Of a DNA stretch of 10,275 nt, positions 1 to 5,717 are shown in pieces. The notes beneath the pieces were generated by a model that saw only the letters and a program-made list of their open reading frames with translations, was not told the origin of the DNA and made no database searches. Origin of the DNA: Candidatus Daviesbacteria bacterium (lineage in GTDB: Bacteria; Patescibacteriota; Microgenomatia; Daviesbacterales; UBA10151); contig JACPKO010000041.1 in NCBI GenBank assembly GCA_016186985.1, positions 1 to 10,275 of the forward strand. The letters are read 5' to 3'. The first letter of the stretch is position 1. Every line of letters starts with the position of its first letter. A program made the position numbers and the translations under genes.

Positions 1-1
1 C

Positions 2-526
2 CAAACTGAATCAGTCTCTGAAAATTCTCAAGCCCAGACACCTCAAGAAGAGAAACCATCAGTTAAATTAAATTCAGAAAGCTACTCTAATACACAATAT
101 AGCTATACCATTTCTTACCCGGAAGGTTGGAAAGTTAAAGAACAGGCAAATAATGTCAACTTCTTTAAACCCTCAGTCAAAAAAGGTGGTGATCAAGCAG
201 ATGTATTAGTTAGTGTGGTAGCAGATGATTTGAAGGATAACAAAGATATGAAACTTGCAACTATTGCTGATTTGCACAAAACTTTCCTTAAAAAACAGTT
301 TGGTAATGCCGAGATTACTTCAGAAAAAGAAATTAAAGTTGGCGGACAAGATGGGTATGAGTTGGAATTTACCGGTGAAATTGGCGTAGATAAAATGCAT
401 GGAAGGTATATTGTTATAAAAGGAGAGAAATATTTGGTAGCCTTGATTGGAATGGCTCAGGCCGATCTGTGGGACAATGAAAAGATGAGTATAGAAGCTT
501 CTATCCAAACATTCAAGCTCCAGTAG
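2..526 (+). CDS. PsbP-like secreted protein, C-terminal part (5' end outside window)
   Basis: The frame is open from the left edge, so 174 C-terminal residues are visible and the start lies outside the window. A Q/E/S/P-rich stretch of about 25 residues comes first, like the linker that follows a lipoprotein or membrane anchor. A globular part then opens with YTISYPEGWKV. That 'tyr...YPxGW' entry, followed by alternating strands and a closing segment (SIEASIQTF), is typical of PsbP-like/DUF1795-type domains found in exported proteins of many bacteria. The family fold is known; its role here is not, and the domain does not imply photosynthesis. An internal GTG at 215 would give a shorter protein but would cut through the domain, so it is not the start. 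No clear terminator follows the TAG. The exported location is inferred from the linker. Confidence 0.7.
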   Translation, partial: QTESVSENSQAQTPQEEKPSVKLNSESYSNTQYSYTISYPEGWKVKEQANNVNFFKPSVKKGGDQADVLVSVVADDLKDNKDMKLATIADLHKTFLKKQFGNAEITSEKEIKVGGQDGYELEFTGEIGVDKMHGRYIVIKGEKYLVALIGMAQADLWDNEKMSIEASIQTFKLQ

Positions 527-709
527 TAATATTTGCGGCCAAAGTCTCCTAAGTTAAAATTAAAAAGCTTATATTATATGCTTAGGTGCTTCATATTCCT
601 TTTCTTAAGCTATGTCAAACAGGATTTTTGTGGTAAAACCTGTACACCCTCAAGGTTCAGTTTAAATAATTACAACTTCATAACTGTGAAGAAAAGGAAA
701 GGTGCAAAC

Positions 710-741
710 CTATCTGCCAGCTGGCGGACAAATGAAAAGTG
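710..741 (+). repeat. Dispersed palindromic repeat, family 1, copy A
   Basis: This is a 32-bp element centred on TCTGCCAGCTGGCGGA (713-728), a near-perfect 16-bp palindrome with one G:T mismatch, followed by CAAATGAAAAGTG. The reverse complement of 2340-2371 matches it at 30 of 32 positions, so the two copies are inverted relative to each other. It lies in non-coding DNA. It is probably a REP/MITE-like dispersed element; the function is unknown. Confidence 0.8.
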
Positions 742-861
742 AATAATTCCTCAGGCTGAATAATTATTGAGCTTACTTTACTAAATTTGAGCCCAGTTAA
801 TTTCCCGCAAAAGGCATAAAATTTCAGATAACTTGCATTAGCTAATCAGAAAAAGATATTT

Positions 862-867
862 TATAAT
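862..867 (+). promoter_or_regulatory. -10 box for the EamA transporter gene, leaderless-type
   Basis: A perfect TATAAT lies 8 nt before the ATG at 876, so transcription would start at or within a few bases of the start codon. No Shine-Dalgarno sequence is present. A good -35 at normal spacing is lacking (TTGCAT at 833-838 is too far). Confidence 0.5.
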
Positions 868-875
868 CTTTTCCA

Positions 876-1739
876 ATGTGGCAATTATTGATAGTTCTAT
901 ATTTTATATTTGCTTCAGCAAGCTATTTGCTAAGGCGGGTACTTGCACAAAAACTCAGAGACCATAACAGGGAAATAAATGCAATTTTTTTCCTGTTCTT
1001 CCTATTGCCAGCAGCAATATTTTTAAGCTTTTTCTTTCCCCACAATCTAAATGTTGGTCCGCTAAATTTATTTCTTCTATTCGGAGGCAGCATTATCTGG
1101 CCAATCTTAAGCATTATTTCATTCCATGCCAACAAAGATGTTGACGTTGGTATTTTCACAATTATTACTAATTTGAGCCCGGTATTTACCATGGTGATTG
1201 CCTTACCCTTTCTACACGAAAGTATAAGTAACATGCAGTCACTTGGAATTATGCTATTAATCCTGTCAGGTATTCTCGCTGCGTCCTCTCAACTCAATAA
1301 GCATAACCGTGCAAGCATAAATGGCATTTTAGTATGCATACTTTCTGCAATCGTTCTTGGAGTGGCAGTTGCTTATGAAGGCTTTATGCTTGGTAGAGTA
1401 GATTTTGGTACTTACCTTATTTTCGGCTGGGGATCACAAATTATCTGGTCTGCAATACTCGCTCATAAAGAGCTTAGAAAAATACCCCAACTATTTAGCA
1501 AAGTAGAGAATAGACAAACATTGATTGTTTGGGGAAGTACCAGGGTCCTGGGATCAGTTGCTTTTGTATCAGCGCTTAAAATAAGTGGCAGCGCATCAAT
1601 AATTAGTGCAGCCTCCGATTTCCTGTCAGTATCAGTTGTAATTGCTGCATATTTCTTTCTAAAAGAGCACAGGCACATGGTATATAAATTGCTGGCAACC
1701 TCTCTTGGCGTTGTCGGCCTCCTGCTCATCGCAAAGTGA
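876..1739 (+). CDS. EamA/DMT-family transporter
   Basis: This 287-residue, very hydrophobic protein has about ten membrane segments arranged as two similar halves, the usual size and layout of EamA-type drug/metabolite transporters. The first half ends with LPFLHESISNMQSLGIMLLILSG. The second ends with the equivalent YFFLKEHRHMVYKLLATSLGVVGLLL. The family repeat expects this pattern of a helix, a short acidic turn with a conserved Glu, and a final helix. Members export or import small metabolites such as amino acids or nucleotide-sugar-like compounds; the substrate cannot be read from the sequence. It would act in the cytoplasmic membrane. The start is the ATG directly after a TATAAT box, with no ribosome site. 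The gene is probably monocistronic, since an 83-nt gap with its own extended -10 separates it from tspO. The family call is strong; the substrate is unknown. Confidence 0.85.
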   Translation: MWQLLIVLYFIFASASYLLRRVLAQKLRDHNREINAIFFLFFLLPAAIFLSFFFPHNLNVGPLNLFLLFGGSIIWPILSIISFHANKDVDVGIFTIITNLSPVFTMVIALPFLHESISNMQSLGIMLLILSGILAASSQLNKHNRASINGILVCILSAIVLGVAVAYEGFMLGRVDFGTYLIFGWGSQIIWSAILAHKELRKIPQLFSKVENRQTLIVWGSTRVLGSVAFVSALKISGSASIISAASDFLSVSVVIAAYFFLKEHRHMVYKLLATSLGVVGLLLIAK

Positions 1740-1806
1740 CAAAAAATTGCGATCCCAAAAAAAAGTGTAAAGCCCCAATTGCACTGAGTAAAACTGTAGT
1801 TTAAAG

Positions 1807-1815
1807 TGATATAGT
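1807..1815 (+). promoter_or_regulatory. Extended -10 for tspO, leaderless-type
   Basis: TGaTATAGT matches an extended -10 (TGnTATAAT) with one mismatch in the hexamer. It ends 7 nt before the ATG at 1823. GGAG at 1816-1819 lies only 3 nt from the ATG, too close for a normal Shine-Dalgarno site, so a leaderless start fits better. Confidence 0.5.
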
Positions 1816-1822
1816 GGAGTTA

Positions 1823-2326
1823 ATGGCTATTAAATTTCCTAAACTTATTTTATCTATTGGAATTTGTTTAGGAGCTGGGGTTTTGGGGAGTGTTTTTACT
1901 GTAAGTTCAATTCCTACCTGGTATGCTACCTTGAATAAACCTGTATTTTCTCCACCAAACTGGATTTTTGCTCCTGTTTGGACAATTCTTTATATTTTAA
2001 TTGGGATTTCATTGTATTTGGTATGGGTAAAAAAGAATCCTTCGGCTACTTCGACTGCGCTCAGTACAAGTTCGCTCAGGATAAAAGTTCCAACTGTTTT
2101 TTGGGTTCAGCTTATTTTAAATGCAGTCTGGTCTATGATCTTTTTTGGACTTAAAAATCCCACTTTAGCTTTAGTAGATGTCATAGCTTTATGGATAGCA
2201 ATTTTTTTGACAATAAAATCTTTTCATAAAATTAATAAATTTGCAGCCAATTTATTAATTCCCTATCTTGCCTGGGTAAGTTTTGCAACAATATTAAATA
2301 TATTCATCGTGTTATTAAATCCTTAA
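1823..2326 (+). CDS. tspO: TspO/MBR family tryptophan-rich sensory protein
   Basis: This 167-residue five-helix membrane protein has the TspO/MBR signatures. LNKPVFSPPNWIFAPVWTILY lies after helix 1 (about residues 37-57), WVQLILNAVWSMIFFGLKNP in helix 3, and PYLAWVSFATILN in helix 5. TspO proteins bind porphyrins or related ligands in the membrane and often act in stress or tetrapyrrole handling; the ligand here is unknown. Residues 73-86, in the loop between helices 2 and 3, are encoded by a dispersed repeat (2039-2081). They make this loop Ser/Thr-rich and the protein slightly longer than the usual size of about 155-160. The frame is kept on both sides. A GTG at 1814 is an alternative start, but the ATG at 1823 fits the -10 position and puts a basic residue before helix 1. 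It converges with the minus-strand gene at 2390-3004. Confidence 0.93.
   Translation: MAIKFPKLILSIGICLGAGVLGSVFTVSSIPTWYATLNKPVFSPPNWIFAPVWTILYILIGISLYLVWVKKNPSATSTALSTSSLRIKVPTVFWVQLILNAVWSMIFFGLKNPTLALVDVIALWIAIFLTIKSFHKINKFAANLLIPYLAWVSFATILNIFIVLLNP
2039..2081 (-). repeat. Dispersed repeat, family 2, inside tspO
   Basis: This 43-bp GC-rich segment lies inside an AT-rich gene. Its reverse complement contains two TGAGCG units 15 bp apart and then CAGTCGAAGTAGCCGAAG. This closely matches the array at 9184-9252, so the copies are in opposite orientation. It is read in frame as 14 residues (PSATSTALSTSSLR) in a TspO loop. Confidence 0.8.
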
Positions 2327-2339
2327 TTAACAAAAAATC

Positions 2340-2371
2340 CACCTTTCATTTGTCCGCCAGCTGGCGGATAG
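2340..2371 (-). repeat. Dispersed palindromic repeat, family 1, copy B
   Basis: This is the inverted copy of the element at 710-741. Its core TCCGCCAGCTGGCGGA (2353-2368) is a perfect 16-bp palindrome. It lies in the 63-nt space between the convergent tspO and DUF6498-like genes, so its hairpin could also act in transcript ends there, although no long T-run follows it. The repeat is seen directly; a termination role is a guess. Confidence 0.8.
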
Positions 2372-2389
2372 CCTGGTACATTTGGGTAT

Positions 2390-3004
2390 TCAGGAAGTTT
2401 CGGATGTAATTACAACTTTAGTTTTTTGGTGCTTAAAAATATGCATTACTAAATCCGCTAAAGTTTTTAGGAGCAAAAATACTATCAAAGTGGACTGGCC
2501 TAAAAATGCTCCAAAAATAATTATTAGATGCATAGGGATTATCCTCGCGTAAGGTGCAAATATTAATTGTCCAATATTTTGGGTTTTTTGCTGATCTACT
2601 ATCCTGTTGTGATAAAAAGAAAAGAAGTGGTTAAGGAAAAATATAAATCCTCCCATAAATAAGTATGTAAAATTTAGCAGCTTATTTGTAAAAAAATTAA
2701 ACAAAAAAATTGCATAAATAAAATGGAAAAATCCATAGTGGAATAAAAAGAAAAAAGCTGTATAAAGTTTAGTGCCGGGGGTGGGCTCTACCGACCTGTT
2801 GTTGATAGTAAAGTTTTCTGTTGAGAAATTCTTTAAAGACAAAATCCTCAAAAACTGGAAAAAACCAATAATAATACTCTGCATCCAGTAAACCCAAAGA
2901 ACCGTTGCCACATCCCATTTTTGTGCAACAGCCAGAATGATTATGATGATATTGGAAAAAAGCAAACTGATAGTTGAAAAGTCAAAAAGAAAATATTTTT
3001 TCAT
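2390..3004 (-). CDS. Multi-pass membrane protein, DUF6498-like
   Basis: This 204-residue protein has about six hydrophobic segments. It resembles DUF6498: after helix 1 comes WDVATVLWVYWMQSIIIGFF (residues 30-49), the aromatic/acid-type second helix that marks the family. A His-rich FHYGFFHFIYAIFL segment, an HFFSFYHNRI loop, APYARIIPMHLIIIFGAFLG, and a last helix ending ADLVMHIFKH follow. The function of the family is not known, so only a cytoplasmic-membrane location is implied. The histidine-rich helices could bind a metal or cofactor, but that is speculation. The start is the ATG at 3004, 8 nt after an extended -10 on the minus strand. The gene is convergent with tspO and divergent from the gene at 3065, with about 60 nt shared between the two starts. 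Confidence 0.72.
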   Translation of the reverse strand: MKKYFLFDFSTISLLFSNIIIIILAVAQKWDVATVLWVYWMQSIIIGFFQFLRILSLKNFSTENFTINNRSVEPTPGTKLYTAFFFLFHYGFFHFIYAIFLFNFFTNKLLNFTYLFMGGFIFFLNHFFSFYHNRIVDQQKTQNIGQLIFAPYARIIPMHLIIIFGAFLGQSTLIVFLLLKTLADLVMHIFKHQKTKVVITSETS

Positions 3005-3012
3005 CTACCCTA

Positions 3013-3021
3013 ATATTACCA
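3013..3021 (-). promoter_or_regulatory. Extended -10 for the DUF6498-like gene, leaderless-type
   Basis: Read on the minus strand, this is TGgTAATAT, and 8 nt separate it from the ATG (3004). No good -35 is seen at the expected distance. It lies back to back with the promoter of the divergent gene at 3065. Confidence 0.4.
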
Positions 3022-3029
3022 AATCCTTA

Positions 3030-3058
3030 TTGACTTAGGGCTTTGGGAGAATAATAAT
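3030..3058 (+). promoter_or_regulatory. Promoter for the exported protein gene at 3065
   Basis: TTGACT (3030-3035), a 17-nt spacer and AATAAT (3053-3058) form a good sigma-70-type promoter. The -10 ends 6 nt before the ATG, so the message would be leaderless or nearly so. GGGAGA at 3045-3050 is too far from the ATG to be its ribosome site. Confidence 0.5.
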
Positions 3059-3064
3059 TAATTA

Positions 3065-3754
3065 ATGCCCAAAAAAGAAAACGGATCTTCACATCTTTTT
3101 GTCATATTAGGAGTAGCCGCTCTAGCTGGTTTGCTTTTATATTTTTCCGGAAACTTGAAGAAAAGTCAAAAAATAACCCAGGAAACTCCTATAAAGACCC
3201 AGGAACAAACAAAGGAGCTAATAAGAGATGTCCCTAACCCGGTTAACGAGTTTTTAAGTAGTAATGATGTTAAAGAGTACGAAAAAGTAGGTATGAAAAT
3301 TTATACAGGAAATAATCCACCTAATATAGAGGGTTTATATAAGTCTGATAGCCTGGTTGTATTCTACGACAAGCCTTTTGAAAATGCTGCGCCTGTTGGG
3401 ACTGAAGTATCCAGTTATAATCATGAGTTTATTGATCAAAAACCTGACGGAACAATTAAAGTATTACGAAAATCAACATCAGGAGCCGATGTAGCAGCTG
3501 GAATAGGAGGATTTATCTCTGGGGACAACAATTGTTTTTCCATTTTTGTTGATGTGAAAGATCAGGGCGACCAGTGTATTACTAGTGAAGCAACTATATA
3601 TTCAGCTTGTAAGGTAGAGGAAGGACTTGGACAGCTCCAGGCAGGCTTTATTGTTAAAGAAAACGAAGGATCAGGGTGCGGAAAAACAGTTCCAGTAGGC
3701 CATATTAGAATAATAACAGAAGATGATGGTTTGGCAGAGCGTATAAATGAATAG
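3065..3754 (+). CDS. Membrane-anchored exported protein with four cysteines, function unknown
   Basis: I do not recognise a named family. The 229-residue protein has a short basic N-tip (PKKE), one hydrophobic helix (residues 11-29) and then a charged, Gln/Lys/Thr-rich linker to about residue 60, so the rest should face outward. The outer part contains NPPNIEGLY (84-92), a motif I associate with small extracytoplasmic beta-rich lipoproteins. Glycine-rich strands follow (VAAGIGGFISGDNN). Four cysteines at 157, 171, 182 and 205 are all in the last third, an even number that could form two disulfides. The gene is probably monocistronic, with its own TTGACT promoter. A T-rich tract (GGCTTTTTT, 3754-3762) follows the stop, but no clear stem precedes it. 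Confidence 0.6.
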   Translation: MPKKENGSSHLFVILGVAALAGLLLYFSGNLKKSQKITQETPIKTQEQTKELIRDVPNPVNEFLSSNDVKEYEKVGMKIYTGNNPPNIEGLYKSDSLVVFYDKPFENAAPVGTEVSSYNHEFIDQKPDGTIKVLRKSTSGADVAAGIGGFISGDNNCFSIFVDVKDQGDQCITSEATIYSACKVEEGLGQLQAGFIVKENEGSGCGKTVPVGHIRIITEDDGLAERINE

Positions 3755-3861
3755 GCTTTTTTAATAAATTCCAAAACTTACTCTTAAAATTATCTTAACA
3801 TAACAATAAACCATGGAGAAGTGCGTTAAAATTTTATTGAGAACTTGTGGTATACAGATTA

Positions 3862-3899
3862 AGTTTAAAAGTTTATAATACTAATAGTTAGAAAGTTTA
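3862..3899 (+). promoter_or_regulatory. abrB-PIN promoter with three AGTTTA repeats
   Basis: A perfect TATAAT at 3874-3879 lies 33 nt before the abrB start. Three direct AGTTTA copies at 3862, 3870 and 3894 straddle it, with start-to-start distances of 8 and 24 bp. AbrB-type antitoxins commonly repress their own operon, so these are candidate operator half-sites (inference). No good -35 is seen; TTGTGG at 3845-3850 is too far upstream. Confidence 0.4.
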
Positions 3900-3901
3900 A
3901 C

Positions 3902-3908
3902 AAAGGAG
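3902..3908 (+). promoter_or_regulatory. Strong ribosome binding site for abrB
   Basis: AAAGGAG lies 4 nt before the ATG at 3913. This is the only clear consensus Shine-Dalgarno sequence I see before a first-in-operon gene in the window, and it fixes the abrB start. Confidence 0.75.
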
Positions 3909-3912
3909 ATGT

Positions 3913-4215
3913 ATGAGTCAAACAGTTGTGAGTAATAAGACTACTGATAGTAAGCAGGAATGGCTTAAAGTATTAGGAAAAGGAATGGTTACTATCCCAA
4001 AGCAGTGGCGGGAAGAACTTGGACTTAAAGAGGGTGATATTGTTAGGGCTAAAAAAGAAGGCAGTAGGTTGGTACTTGAACCTAACAAAAGTAACCTTAC
4101 CCCTTACAGGATTTATTCCAGTGCTGAAATTGATGCATTCCTTAAGGAAGACAAATTACCAAAATCTCTTGCTAGAAAAGTGCAAAAAAATCTTCGTGTC
4201 AGAACCTCCAAATGA
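3913..4215 (+). CDS. AbrB/SpoVT-family antitoxin
   Basis: This 100-residue protein has a swapped-hairpin AbrB DNA-binding domain at about residues 17-57. It reads WLKVLGKGMVTIPKQWREELGL and then KEGDIVRAKKEGSRLVLEP, with the family's conserved 'GxxxIPkxxRexLglkeGD' pattern. The remaining 43 residues (YRIYSSAEIDAFLKEDKLP, ending very basic) are the usual place for toxin binding. In AbrB-PIN (VapBC-like) pairs this part blocks the nuclease, and the complex represses the operon. The gene has a strong ribosome site. Its TGA overlaps the ATG of the PIN gene (ATGA at 4212-4215), so the two are translationally coupled with the antitoxin first. The 16 residues before the AbrB domain are somewhat longer than in minimal members. 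The family call is firm. Confidence 0.9.
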   Translation: MSQTVVSNKTTDSKQEWLKVLGKGMVTIPKQWREELGLKEGDIVRAKKEGSRLVLEPNKSNLTPYRIYSSAEIDAFLKEDKLPKSLARKVQKNLRVRTSK

Positions 4216-4646
4216 GGAGCAGAGTATTTTTTGATGCCTCAATAATAATTGAAGCGCTGCTTTCTAAAACCGGGGGATCATCTTTACTAATTCAATACAT
4301 AAAAATGGGTAAAATTATTGGCATAACCTCACAAACAGTTATCGGGGAAGTCTTAGAAGAAGATAAACCTAAAAAGTTTAAAAGGTCAAGAGAAGAAATT
4401 GAACGATTTATTACTCAAAGTGGTTTGCTGATTAGAGAAGCTATTGCAATGGAAGAAATAGCCCCATATAAAGACTTGGTTGATATAGAAGATGCTCATC
4501 TGATTGCCGGAAGTAATCTCACAAAATGTAACTATCTTGTTACTCTGGATAAAAAACATCTGCTCCGAGAAGATATAAAAATGCGATTTTTGCCTTTAAA
4601 AATAGTCTCTCCAAAACAATTGTTAGAAGAAATTATCATTTGGTAA
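4212..4646 (+). CDS. PIN-domain ribonuclease toxin (VapC-like)
   Basis: This 144-residue protein has the PIN-domain acidic set in order: Asp8 in VFFDASIIIEAL, Glu46 in TVIGEVLEE, Asp94 in DIEDAHLIAGS, and Asp113 in LVTLDKKHLL. These residues coordinate metal for RNA cleavage in PIN nucleases, so the enzyme looks intact. The protein ends with the usual ILSPKQLLE-like segment (KIVSPKQLLEEI). Its start overlaps the antitoxin stop by 4 nt, which marks a toxin-antitoxin operon. The toxin would cut RNA, possibly tRNA or rRNA as known VapC toxins do, when free of its AbrB partner; the target is unknown. The operon may end at the hairpin at 4694-4714. Confidence 0.9.
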   Translation: MRSRVFFDASIIIEALLSKTGGSSLLIQYIKMGKIIGITSQTVIGEVLEEDKPKKFKRSREEIERFITQSGLLIREAIAMEEIAPYKDLVDIEDAHLIAGSNLTKCNYLVTLDKKHLLREDIKMRFLPLKIVSPKQLLEEIIIW

Positions 4647-4657
4647 AAATACATAAT

Positions 4658-4687
4658 TTTGACAATTGCTTCTTTTGAGCGTACTCT
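4658..4687 (+). promoter_or_regulatory. Candidate promoter for the gene at 4718
   Basis: TTGACA (4658-4663) is a perfect -35. After an 18-nt spacer comes the weak -10 TACTCT (4682-4687). Transcription would begin close to 4694, the first base of the hairpin, so the message would open with a stem-loop. Confidence 0.4.
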
Positions 4688-4693
4688 ATGCAC

Positions 4694-4714
4694 AACTGCC
4701 CATAGGCAGTTTTT
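4694..4714 (+). terminator. Terminator-like hairpin abutting a start codon
   Basis: AACTGCC-CATA-GGCAGTT forms a perfect 7-bp stem with a 4-nt loop, followed by three more T's, so the run is TTTTT including the end of the stem. This matches an intrinsic terminator for the abrB-PIN operon. It ends only 3 nt before the ATG at 4718. It may instead be the 5' stem-loop of the next message, or both. Confidence 0.65.
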
Positions 4715-4717
4715 AAT

Positions 4718-5620
4718 ATGACAAAACCTGAAGACGGAGAAAATATAGGAAGACTAATGGTAGATGCTCATGCAAGACTTGTTAAAAATGATAAGCGGTT
4801 TATGCAGGTTACTCCCGTTGACCAACTAAGTGGGTGGTTTCTCAAAAGCTTTGCTACCGATAATTTTTATCCTGTACACATGTGTGATGATCCCTCAGCT
4901 CCTATACAATTGAGGGGTCTCTATCTGGATTTAGACCCAGAGGTTCAATTGAAAATGAGAACTGCACTGGTTGATGCTGTCTGTAGTTGGAGGCCTGAGG
5001 AGCATGGTAATAGAGCTCTAAGCGAGATGGCATTTACTACATCAGATATTAGAGCAGCAGAGGCTGTTATGCATTTTATTAGAGTAGTAGATGATAGACA
5101 AATAATAGGAGATCCAGAAGATGAAGCAACTAGTCACACCTGGAGAAGTGTTATCGGTGTAGTCGGTGGATTTGCACCATCTGATGAGATAAAAGAAGCT
5201 ACCAGAAGGTGGTTTTATGATCCAACTTTCCCTCCAAGATCTATGGCTCAAGTGCTCACAGCATTAACAATTTGTGCTCCTGAAGAATATCCAGCTCATG
5301 TTACAAGATTCTTAGAGGTGGAAAGAGAACACCCAAGTTTTTATCATTTAAAAGTTGTTTTAGGTAATGTAATAAAGCATGCTGGTGTCCCAACAGTTGC
5401 AGAGCATTTACATGAACTAACACCAGATCCCTTGATTACTTTCGCTAGAGCTCTTATAAAAGATGTATACAAAATGGCTGAAGTAACAGAAAATCCTCTT
5501 GGTATAAGAGATAGAATAAATGGTAATTTTTATGCTTTTAAAGCAACAACTCCTGAGCAAACAGTTTTATTACAATCCACTATTAGGCAGATCTTAACGG
5601 AATCCATAGGTGGAAATTAA
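4718..5620 (+). CDS. Soluble protein of unknown function
   Basis: I do not recognise a family. The 300-residue product has no signal peptide or membrane helix. It looks mostly alpha-helical, with repeated helix-pair segments (for example RAAEAVMHFIRVVDDRQ, PRSMAQVLTALTICAPEEYP, HPSFYHLKVVLGNVIKHAG), which could suit a HEAT-like scaffold. No catalytic motif is evident. The start is uncertain. The ATG at 4718 lies 3 nt after a hairpin and has no ribosome site. The in-frame ATG at 4757 has AGGAAG 4 nt upstream and would give 287 residues starting MVDAHARLVKND. It stands alone between the toxin-antitoxin operon and the FecR operon. A short stem, TGGAA-6 nt-TTCCA, spans its stop (5611-5626) without a T-run. 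Confidence 0.65.
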   Translation: MTKPEDGENIGRLMVDAHARLVKNDKRFMQVTPVDQLSGWFLKSFATDNFYPVHMCDDPSAPIQLRGLYLDLDPEVQLKMRTALVDAVCSWRPEEHGNRALSEMAFTTSDIRAAEAVMHFIRVVDDRQIIGDPEDEATSHTWRSVIGVVGGFAPSDEIKEATRRWFYDPTFPPRSMAQVLTALTICAPEEYPAHVTRFLEVEREHPSFYHLKVVLGNVIKHAGVPTVAEHLHELTPDPLITFARALIKDVYKMAEVTENPLGIRDRINGNFYAFKATTPEQTVLLQSTIRQILTESIGGN

Positions 5621-5681
5621 CTTCCAGTATATCCTTGAGTTTGCAATAATATCCTGGTTAATCTCGCACTAAGTAAGATTA

Positions 5682-5710
5682 TTGACTTCTTACATTTTTG
5701 GGTTAATACT
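5682..5710 (+). promoter_or_regulatory. Promoter for the FecR-like operon
   Basis: TTGACT (5682-5687), a 17-nt spacer and AATACT (5705-5710) lie 7 nt before the ATG at 5718. This has nearly the same geometry as the promoter at 3030-3058. The TTG that would open a longer frame at 5682 is itself the -35 element, which argues that translation begins at 5718. Confidence 0.5.
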
Positions 5711-5717
5711 TAAATTA

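Larger units (their letters stand above)
527..875. other. 349-nt intergenic gap
   Basis: I see no convincing gene here. A 69-codon TTG-initiated frame at 533-742 runs through the palindromic repeat, lacks a ribosome site and does not look like a protein. The gap contains a loose inverted repeat (CCTAAG at 548-553, CTTAGG at 581-586), the repeat at 710-741, and a -10-like box immediately before the transporter start. The rest is AT-rich and featureless to me. Confidence 0.6.

Noticed and set aside
533..742. 69-codon + strand ORF after the PsbP-like gene
   Set aside because: It starts with TTG, lacks a ribosome site or promoter, runs through a dispersed palindrome and has no protein-like pattern.
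1728..1753. Stem ATCGCAA / TTGCGAT across the stop of the transporter gene as a terminator
   Set aside because: The loop is 12 nt and the stem is followed by A-rich, not T-rich, sequence on the + strand, with no T-run on the other strand.
5682..5717. TTG start giving a 574-residue first FecR-like protein
   Set aside because: The TTG is part of a TTGACT -35 element, and the ATG at 5718 has the same promoter-to-ATG geometry as other genes here.
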